NCBI GenBank assembly: GCA_002310195.1
Contig: DBYS01000011.1
Coordinates: 166,911 to 179,782, forward strand
Origin: Bacteroidales bacterium UBA1180
GTDB taxonomy: Bacteria > Bacteroidota > Bacteroidia > Bacteroidales > Paludibacteraceae
Length of the DNA stretch: 12,872 nt
Direction of reading: 5' to 3'
The notes under the pieces are model-generated. The model saw only the letters and a program-made list of their open reading frames with translations. It ran no database searches and had not been told where the DNA came from. Made by a program: the position numbers and the translations under genes. This document shows positions 6,669 through 12,872 of the stretch, piece by piece. Numbering within the stretch: the stretch's first letter is position 1; every line of letters begins with the position of its first letter.

Positions 6669-8948
6669 TTATATTCCTAATAAGGTATATGACCGTCCAT
6701 CCTTGATGATCCGCACGCCCTCGGGCGTAATAATCTTACGGATAGTCCGGTCGCCATCCATGCGATTACCGGGCAATGCATCCTCAACATACGGCGTGAG
6801 CAGCCATATTCCTTGCGTAGCAAGGGAGTGTTGCTGCTTGGGCGTAGAGGAAGCAATAAAGAACTTCACCGACCCGAAATGCAGGGGATGGATAGCTGCA
6901 TCATTGCCCAACACCTCGCTGACTATGATATCAAGGTTCACATCTGTGGCAGTAGGCATACCGTTCTCGTAAAGTGTTACAGTCTTCGCCGCAATGGAGT
7001 TGTCCGGACGTATGCTGATTGTTACCTTCTGCACATCGGCAGAGGCATTGATCGGGATACGTATGGTATCGGGGATTGCGAAGATAGTCGAGTCACCTTC
7101 AAAGCGCACATACGCGCCACGCCCGCCTACATAATCAAAAACGATAGCTGCATCCTGCCATACGGGGTTGAAGTTCGTTGTTCCGGTCAGTTCCCATGAC
7201 GAGGGTTGGAGCAGATTGTCCCAGCAACGCTTGCCGCGAACAGGTGCAACTACATGCACACCAATTGTATCGGAGAAATCATCCACCGCACCAATGATGC
7301 GCGTGTAGCCTTCGCTTACGGCAGTGATAACACCTTGGTCATCAACGGTGGCTACACTCTCATCCTTAGATGTCCATGTGAGGGCTGCGGGCAAAAGATC
7401 GTAGATATGTCCGGCCGAGGTGCATTGGATCTGCACCGTATAGGGGTGCGATGCATCAATAAGCACCGAGTCAAGGCGAAATGCCACGGGTGCGCCTGTA
7501 AGCAGACGGATGGTCAGATCACAAGTAGCGGGTGAGGCGCCCTCAACGGGAAGCGATGCGTGCAACAGACCGTTCTGCGTGCCTGAAGCGAGGAACCGTC
7601 CGTCAGGAAGAATCTCGCCAAGCGATGCGTCACAACTGAGTTGTACGCCTTGCACGCAGGTATCAATAAGTACACCGTAGCGGTTATAACCCAAGAATTT
7701 CGGTTCGGCTATACCGTAGCGCGGAAGATTGTATATAGGCTGATAGGGCGCGATTATCTCAACCGTTCGGCTGTCGTCGGGCACATTGGCTACGGCATAC
7801 ATTGCATTACCTACAGCACGCTCGCTGCCATCCGACCCGTTGTTGAGAGGGCCGAACGGGCTGACGTACATACACGACGAGCCGCCACCGTCCCAGTTGA
7901 CGGCGGTATAGGCTCCGTAATAATGAATAATCTCGCCGAGCACCTTGGTTGTACAACCGGCACTCATACCACGTCCATCCACCACAAGAAAATAAAGTGT
8001 GCTCTTGTCTTCGGAGCATCCAAAAGCAGTACGCGGGTGCAGTTCGTTCCAGAAGTCCGACTGCTCCACTTGGCCGTTATTGACTATGAGGGCATAGGTA
8101 TCGCCACCTATACACTGCGCCATATTCACTTTGTTGCCATCCACCTTGAGGGAGAAGCGCAGCGTAACTGTATCGCCAACGGCAAAGTCGTTGAGCACCT
8201 GTTGCATCGTGCCGTGACCGGACAGAACGGCTTCGCCCTTAGGGATAGCCATACTGCCTATACCTACCTGCTTGTCAAGCACCTCGGCCATCATCGTACC
8301 GGAGGTATGCCACTGGTAGTCGGGCAAAAGACGTATGAGAAGCTCTGTGCCGTACATGTTTGTTCCGGTAGTAGAGCCGTTATGCTGGTTATAGAGAACG
8401 AGCTCATCAGCGGCTCGCGTATAATTGACATGTTTGATGGCGTATGCCGTATCAGGCAGCACGAGCTTGCCGGAGTACGACATCTTGGTGCCGATAACGG
8501 CACGGAGTTGTTCGTCCACGCCACCGAGACGGCGATTGGCAGTCGGGGTATAGGCGAACTCATTGTTGACGACTGTGAGACCTGTCGGACGGCCTACGTC
8601 ACCTTGGGTAACAAAGAAATCACCGTTAACGCCGGCATAATAGAGATGTGTAGCTGACGATTTGCGTGTAGCCATAGCCGAAGGACGTTCGGTGCCGACG
8701 AGCTGGTCTTTGCCAAGGATCTGCTCTACTCCCACGTAAGGGTTATGCGTATCGACTGCGAGCAGATAACAGTCGAGACGGCCTGTGCGGTCGAAGGTAC
8801 GCTGCATACGGAGTTGGTAGTATGTAGCACCCGGGCCGGCAGGATATTGGACAATCGTGTCAATTGAGTAATCGACACCGTTAAGGCTTATCGCCCACAG
8901 TGAGCGACAAAACAGAACAGTAAAGAATATGAGACTACTGCGTTTCAT
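6669..8948 (-). CDS. Secreted phosphodiester glycosidase family protein (NAGPA domain) with Ig-like domain
   Basis: A 759-residue protein from the ATG at 8948. An in-frame TTG at 8966 would add six residues but lies in a terminator stem, and the signal peptide starts cleanly at the ATG (MKRSSLIFFTVLFC, cut near LWA at about 19). The NAGPA/DUF2233 domain covers about 75-375, with the family signatures R306-T-A-F-G, VVDGRG (D324) and NWDGGGSS (D353). Human NAGPA removes GlcNAc from phosphodiester-linked mannose; bacterial members are thought to cleave sugar-phosphate diesters in glycans, teichoic-acid-like polymers or exopolysaccharide. An Ig-like Big_2-type domain follows (about 490-570, containing TWTSKDESVATVD), then a beta-rich region (575-725), then a tail ending GVRIIKDGRSYTLLGI, like those of its two neighbours. 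It is the middle gene of the minus-strand block and is followed after 11 bases by the amidase. The true substrate is unknown. Confidence 0.86.
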   Translation of the reverse strand: MKRSSLIFFTVLFCRSLWAISLNGVDYSIDTIVQYPAGPGATYYQLRMQRTFDRTGRLDCYLLAVDTHNPYVGVEQILGKDQLVGTERPSAMATRKSSATHLYYAGVNGDFFVTQGDVGRPTGLTVVNNEFAYTPTANRRLGGVDEQLRAVIGTKMSYSGKLVLPDTAYAIKHVNYTRAADELVLYNQHNGSTTGTNMYGTELLIRLLPDYQWHTSGTMMAEVLDKQVGIGSMAIPKGEAVLSGHGTMQQVLNDFAVGDTVTLRFSLKVDGNKVNMAQCIGGDTYALIVNNGQVEQSDFWNELHPRTAFGCSEDKSTLYFLVVDGRGMSAGCTTKVLGEIIHYYGAYTAVNWDGGGSSCMYVSPFGPLNNGSDGSERAVGNAMYAVANVPDDSRTVEIIAPYQPIYNLPRYGIAEPKFLGYNRYGVLIDTCVQGVQLSCDASLGEILPDGRFLASGTQNGLLHASLPVEGASPATCDLTIRLLTGAPVAFRLDSVLIDASHPYTVQIQCTSAGHIYDLLPAALTWTSKDESVATVDDQGVITAVSEGYTRIIGAVDDFSDTIGVHVVAPVRGKRCWDNLLQPSSWELTGTTNFNPVWQDAAIVFDYVGGRGAYVRFEGDSTIFAIPDTIRIPINASADVQKVTISIRPDNSIAAKTVTLYENGMPTATDVNLDIIVSEVLGNDAAIHPLHFGSVKFFIASSTPKQQHSLATQGIWLLTPYVEDALPGNRMDGDRTIRKIITPEGVRIIKDGRSYTLLGI

Positions 8949-8949
8949 G

Positions 8950-8991
8950 GTAAAAAGGAAAAACAAGGGGGCACGGGATTGTGCCCCCTTG
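8950..8991 (-). terminator. Strong intrinsic terminator directly in front of the glycosidase gene
   Basis: CAAGGGGGCAC and GTGCCCCCTTG (8991-8981 and 8974-8964) form a perfect 11-bp G+C-rich stem with a 6-nt loop. On the minus strand it is followed by TTTTTCCTTTTT, which ends three bases before the ATG at 8948. It starts 10 bases past the stop codon of the 1277-residue gene. No promoter fits between it and the next start, so downstream expression needs read-through or a promoter inside the upstream gene. Confidence 0.88.
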
Positions 8992-9000
8992 TAAGAAGAG

Positions 9001-12000
9001 TTATTGAGCTACTACACCTTGAGCATTGTAGCGTACACCATTGCGGATGATATAGAGCATACCATTCTCAATGCGCTTCTCAGCCTTGATGGCAGCAGCA
9101 TCGCTGTTGATGTTCTCGATAGCGGTAGCAACGCCGGACATCTCGTAAACGCCATAACCGTTGTTGTTGGTGTAAACGTAGATGGTAGCCTTGTCGCCGT
9201 TAACCTCAACAGACGGAACAGCTGTACGGCAGCCGTTGGTAGCAGCACCCATACCCTCAACCGGGAAGAACCAGAGCGGAGTCATATCCTTGAAGTCACG
9301 GTTCTCATCAGCGAACTTGTAGAGTGCAAATGCCGATGTCGGGCTACCTACGGTGTTGGTAGCAGCCATTACGAGGTAATACTCCTCGCCAACCTGGAAC
9401 TCGCAGAGACCGTTATGACCGGTGTTCATCGTGCAGGTGTCGCCCGGCATACCAACCTTCACGCCCGTCGGAACGGTAGCAAAGTCTTGTACCAATGTAC
9501 CATCCATGTCGAAGAGCATCGGCAGGGTGTTCCAACCGTCAACATAGAAGTAGTCGAAGTCAATCGGGAAGATCTGCGGAGCGGTACCGAATGCGGTAAC
9601 GGTCGGAGCGCCATCCTTCACGATGAGTGAAACGTCGGTGCCTTCCGGTGTGCAGTTAATACGCTGTGCTTCACCAGCCTTGCCGTTGTTGATCTCCCAA
9701 TAGTAAACGAAGAACGAGTTAGCGTCAGCTGCCATGATGATAGCCTTGCTGTCCACGTCACCGTAAACGTTGAATGCATCGAAGCGCCATGCAGTAGCTG
9801 CGCCCTCGAGCTCGAAGTCAGGATAATCGTACAGACGATCGTTTACAACCTCGGTAGCAGCACCGGTAGCGATGTCCACCTTGTAAACTTGGAAGCGTTG
9901 ACCACCACTTACGCAACCACCGATCAGGAAGTGACCTGCCTGATCAAGCTTCACATCGTTGTAAGCCAATGTAGCGCAAGAGCCCCAAGTTACCTCACCG
10001 GTCTCGGCATCAGTAGAAGCAGCCTCAAAGAGGTGTTCACCAGTAATCTGAATCGGGTCAAGTTTCTTGCCGTTAGAGCCATCCACAACAGTGAACGAAC
10101 CGTTTACACGATTGATGAAGTACATCTTACCATCCTTAGCCACCATACCACGAGCGAAGTCGGACTGTGACGGCATTGCAGATGCGTAATTATCCTTAAT
10201 GTTCGAGTAGATCCACTTGTTGGTCAGAGTATATTCGCCCTTCTCGCCATAAGCAGGATACTTATAGCTATCCTGAGCGGCGCCACCGGCCTCAACGATA
10301 CCTGCAGGATCGCCTACGAGTTGGAAGCCATTGAAGTAACCGGCAATAGCCGTTACGTTAACAACTGTACCAACCGGGAGTTTGGTTTCGTCAACCGACA
10401 TCTTGTAGCAAACAACCGTATCCACACCATCGGTGAGGCTCGGGTTCTTGTAGTTGTCAAGAGCCGTAATCTTCAAGCCATTGAATGCAACGAGTTGGCC
10501 GAAGTACTTCAGCGGATCAGCAGTAGCAGCAGCGAGCGATGCGAGAGGAACAGCCTTCGGCATTGTGCTAGCCTCAGCGCGCACCTCAACAACATCCTTC
10601 AACTCAGGAGCGCCACCGTAAACAGTGCGTGTACCCTTAACAACTACGAGGTCGCCTACTTTGAATGTCGGAGCAGCCTTGCAGAAGAGCAGCATACCTG
10701 CCGAAGCATCCTGGATGTAAGCGTTCTTGTTGTTGATGTAGGTAACAACGCCACGAGCGTTGGTTTCCTCGTCGTTAGCCATAGCAATAACTTCAGCCAG
10801 CGTCGGGATGTACTCAACCCACTTAGCATAGAGCTTGTTGCCCTCAATCTTGGACTCAGGAGCAACCTTCAGCACCTTCTCACCAGCAAACTCTGCGTCA
10901 GGATACCAGCCATCGAATGTGAAGCCTGCCTGATACGGAGCATTCAGCGTGAACTCAGCTGTAACCTCGGTCGGGTTAGCGAAGCCATGTTTCCAAACCT
11001 TCTGATAAGCCTCAATAGTGCTTACACCGCAGGTTGCGAAGTTAGCGGACTTCGGCCAGCCTTCACGCTGTCCGTCGATGAAGAATGCGCCAACAGCATA
11101 ACGCCAAGCAGCACCAGCACCGTTATCAGGAAGAGCAGAAGCGCCGTCAGCAGCTTGAGCAGCATGAACAGATGCAATGTAAGTCTTCAACCAGCCCCAC
11201 TTTTCAGCATTTTCAAATGCCTTCTCCGGAGTAGTAAGGGCCGAGCAGATACCCGGGTCACCCAGTTTTTCAGGCATAGCGAGGTACTCTTCCAATGTAT
11301 GAGGAGCAGCCTTGCCCTGAGCATCAAACATAAAGTCAGCAAACATGTCTGACGGAGTATACCATTTGTAATCGTTGGCAACACCACCATTCAGTTCGTA
11401 AGCAAGAACAAGCACATTGACGAAGTTAGCAACAAGCGAAATGCTCTCTTTGCTGTCAAGCTTGATTTCCGGGGTAGCAGCATAGAGTTCTTCGCCCCTG
11501 AACCAACCCTTGAATGTAGAGCCATCAGCAGGAACAGCTGTCAGCGTCAGCGGAGTACCATAAACTACGGAGTTCGCACCCAGTTGAATGCCCTCGGGCA
11601 TCGTGATAGCGCCAAGTTCTGCATCATTAACAGCCAGCGTAATCGTTACATTCTCCTTAGCCTCGAAGACAGCGGTAAGAGCGATGTCCTCGGTAACTGG
11701 GAAGATGTACTTTGCGTCAGTCGAAACGGTCTCTTCACCCTTCTTCCAAGCAACGAACTCGAAGCCGGGCTTAGCAGTTGCCTCAACGGTAGCGTTTGCA
11801 CCAACAGCGATGTCACCACCACCGGTAACAGTACCTTGATTCTCATCGCAGGTAAGAGTTACCTCAGCAGCAACCAATACTTCCAGTTTGAACAGAGCGG
11901 TACCGTCCGAGCCGTTACCAACCTGAATGTAAGCGCTGTTGTCGTCAATCTTGGTAGCATTTACAAATACACCCACGTTTGTGGAATTTGCCTTTGTTGC

Positions 12001-12834
12001 AGTATTGGCATAGAACAATGTCTTAGTAGCATCTGCCTTGTCAACAGCCAAAGCGCCATCGGTCAGGTTAGCAACAGAGAACTCCGAGGAGTAGTTGTTT
12101 GCACCAGCAGGATAGATAGCGATGTCCTTGCCTGCCAACGTAAGCATAGCACCACCAAGAGTTGTTTTCTTGTAACCTGTCAGACCTTCAATCGAACCCT
12201 TGTTCACGCCATTCTCATAGTAGTCAAAGCCTGTTTGGGCTTCCGAACGACGCTGAACATACTGGTTGATTGTGTCACCTGCAACTACGAAATTCTGGAC
12301 ACCACCACCTTTGATAGCAATTTCTTTAGCAATTACTTCCTGTCCTTCAGCACCGGCATTCTTAATAGCAACTGCCAGCAGGTTAACCGAGTTACCATAC
12401 AGGAAAACTACACCACCTTCTGCGGAGAATACGTCACCTGTTGCGGTAACAATATCCGTACGGCCAAGGCCTGTAATAGGGATGTCAACAAATGTGGTGT
12501 CAGCACGTTTCACAAGGAAGATGTGTGACGGAGTGCTGGGGAAAGTACCCTCAACCACCCAGTTGCCTGCACCGTCCACGCTGAAAGCTGTACCGTCAAT
12601 CTTGTCATTGACAATAACGGTATCAACCTTGACACCGTCTTTCGTGCCAACAATGGCATGTTTGGCTTTGTCTGCCCAATAAACATACTCGCCATAACCG
12701 GACCACTGGCGCGTCTCGGAAGTTGACCAGCTAAGTACGTCACCGGACCAAAGCTTTTCAACCGTTGCCACGGTTTTGGCAGACATGCTCATTGCGAGCA
12801 ATGCTACCATACATAAAGAAAATAATTTCTTCAT
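9001..12834 (-). CDS. Large exported surface protein with InlB-type repeats, OB-like domain and propeller-like ends
   Basis: A 1277-residue protein with a signal peptide (MKKLFSLCMVALLAMSMSA, about 1-19). Residues 20-320 look like a beta-propeller module. Two InlB/Bacteroides-Listeria-type beta repeats follow (about 325-396 and 397-474, each with the GFEFVAWKKGE-like GW/AW signature). A third repeat starts at LNGG (N482) and ends at FDGWYPDAEFAG (W643), interrupted by a helix-rich stretch of about 130 residues. Residues 668-842 resemble the OB-like domains of Bacteroidota surface proteins (RGVVTYINNKNAYIQD, then GDLVVVKGT). Residues 845-1233 form a second propeller-like region, and the end carries AIENINSD and MLYIIRNGVRYNAQG. 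No catalytic motif is visible; binding or adhesion is the simplest guess. The ATG at 12834 is supported by the signal peptide and an A-rich leader. It is the first gene of the minus-strand block and ends at a strong terminator. The specific ligand is unknown. Confidence 0.85.
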   Translation of the reverse strand: MKKLFSLCMVALLAMSMSAKTVATVEKLWSGDVLSWSTSETRQWSGYGEYVYWADKAKHAIVGTKDGVKVDTVIVNDKIDGTAFSVDGAGNWVVEGTFPSTPSHIFLVKRADTTFVDIPITGLGRTDIVTATGDVFSAEGGVVFLYGNSVNLLAVAIKNAGAEGQEVIAKEIAIKGGGVQNFVVAGDTINQYVQRRSEAQTGFDYYENGVNKGSIEGLTGYKKTTLGGAMLTLAGKDIAIYPAGANNYSSEFSVANLTDGALAVDKADATKTLFYANTATKANSTNVGVFVNATKIDDNSAYIQVGNGSDGTALFKLEVLVAAEVTLTCDENQGTVTGGGDIAVGANATVEATAKPGFEFVAWKKGEETVSTDAKYIFPVTEDIALTAVFEAKENVTITLAVNDAELGAITMPEGIQLGANSVVYGTPLTLTAVPADGSTFKGWFRGEELYAATPEIKLDSKESISLVANFVNVLVLAYELNGGVANDYKWYTPSDMFADFMFDAQGKAAPHTLEEYLAMPEKLGDPGICSALTTPEKAFENAEKWGWLKTYIASVHAAQAADGASALPDNGAGAAWRYAVGAFFIDGQREGWPKSANFATCGVSTIEAYQKVWKHGFANPTEVTAEFTLNAPYQAGFTFDGWYPDAEFAGEKVLKVAPESKIEGNKLYAKWVEYIPTLAEVIAMANDEETNARGVVTYINNKNAYIQDASAGMLLFCKAAPTFKVGDLVVVKGTRTVYGGAPELKDVVEVRAEASTMPKAVPLASLAAATADPLKYFGQLVAFNGLKITALDNYKNPSLTDGVDTVVCYKMSVDETKLPVGTVVNVTAIAGYFNGFQLVGDPAGIVEAGGAAQDSYKYPAYGEKGEYTLTNKWIYSNIKDNYASAMPSQSDFARGMVAKDGKMYFINRVNGSFTVVDGSNGKKLDPIQITGEHLFEAASTDAETGEVTWGSCATLAYNDVKLDQAGHFLIGGCVSGGQRFQVYKVDIATGAATEVVNDRLYDYPDFELEGAATAWRFDAFNVYGDVDSKAIIMAADANSFFVYYWEINNGKAGEAQRINCTPEGTDVSLIVKDGAPTVTAFGTAPQIFPIDFDYFYVDGWNTLPMLFDMDGTLVQDFATVPTGVKVGMPGDTCTMNTGHNGLCEFQVGEEYYLVMAATNTVGSPTSAFALYKFADENRDFKDMTPLWFFPVEGMGAATNGCRTAVPSVEVNGDKATIYVYTNNNGYGVYEMSGVATAIENINSDAAAIKAEKRIENGMLYIIRNGVRYNAQGVVAQ

Positions 12835-12872
12835 AATGTTTGTGTTTTTAGTTAATAGATTTGCACCTCCCC
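12835..12872 (-). other. 5' leader of the large surface-protein gene
   Basis: These 38 bases precede the ATG at 12834 and are A/T-rich near the start (AACTAAAAACACAAACATT). I see no complete promoter; it probably lies beyond the window edge. There is no strong Shine-Dalgarno sequence close to the start. Confidence 0.5.

Noticed and set aside
7641..8657. 338-codon open frame on the plus strand
   Set aside because: It is antisense to the phosphodiester glycosidase, whose catalytic motifs span the region. The translation shows no known domain.
8949..8966. Upstream TTG start for the glycosidase
   Set aside because: It falls in the terminator stem and U tract and would add six residues before a clean signal peptide; the ATG at 8948 is preferred.
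10321..11352. 343-codon open frame on the plus strand
   Set aside because: It is antisense to the large surface protein and has no family features; long shadow frames are expected opposite biased codons.
11584..12528. 314-codon open frame on the plus strand
   Set aside because: It is antisense to the N-terminal third of the surface protein; the Cys/Ser/Asn-rich translation resembles no protein.
12839..12863. Possible plus-strand promoter TTTG ... TAGATTTG at the right edge
   Set aside because: The spacer is only 13 bases instead of about 20, and the site overlaps the leader of a divergent gene at the window edge.

Overview
The window looks like chromosome from a member of the order Bacteroidales (Bacteroidota). 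The evidence is promoter elements of the TTTG / TAnnTTTG type, A-rich leaders without strong Shine-Dalgarno sequences, and secreted multidomain proteins sharing a short C-terminal tail that resembles type IX secretion sorting signals. A Paludibacteraceae- or Prevotella-like gut lineage is possible, but I cannot fix the genus from this sequence.

Layout. (1) 1-2625, plus strand: the 3' part of a pyruvate carboxylase subunit B / oxaloacetate decarboxylase alpha-type carboxyltransferase, then a family 4 glycosyltransferase. (2) 2659-2692: a hairpin with T tracts on both sides that can end transcription from both directions. (3) 2713-3066, minus strand: rplS (ribosomal protein L19), preceded by a predicted leader of about 130 nt and a near-consensus Bacteroidales promoter. 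(4) 3067-3690: 624 bases with no credible protein gene. Besides the rplS leader and promoter this holds a plus-strand promoter (TTTG-N20-TACTTTTG), a perfect 20-bp dyad over its -33 box, and, about 45 nt downstream, a strong intrinsic terminator. Together these define a candidate small RNA of about 65-70 nt. (5) 3691-12834, minus strand: three large genes for exported proteins, transcribed in the order 12834 to 3691. They are a 1277-residue surface protein with InlB-type repeats and propeller-like ends, a phosphodiester glycosidase (NAGPA family), and an N-acetylmuramoyl-L-alanine amidase with a TolB-like propeller and several accessory domains.

How the genes may work together. The carboxyltransferase belongs to C3/C4 acid metabolism; I see no functional link to the glycosyltransferase beyond adjacency. 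The three minus-strand genes all encode a signal peptide and end in a similar short tail (hydrophobic-I-x-R/K-D/N-G-x-x-Y/F). Two of them have intact glycan- or peptidoglycan-directed catalytic motifs, so the block may be a co-expressed set of exported cell-wall or glycan-active proteins. A strong terminator sits between the first and second of these genes, directly in front of the second start codon, so expression of the two enzymes is probably set by read-through. The most unusual items are the small-RNA locus, the loss of the biotin-accepting lysine in the carboxyltransferase, and the amidase architecture.
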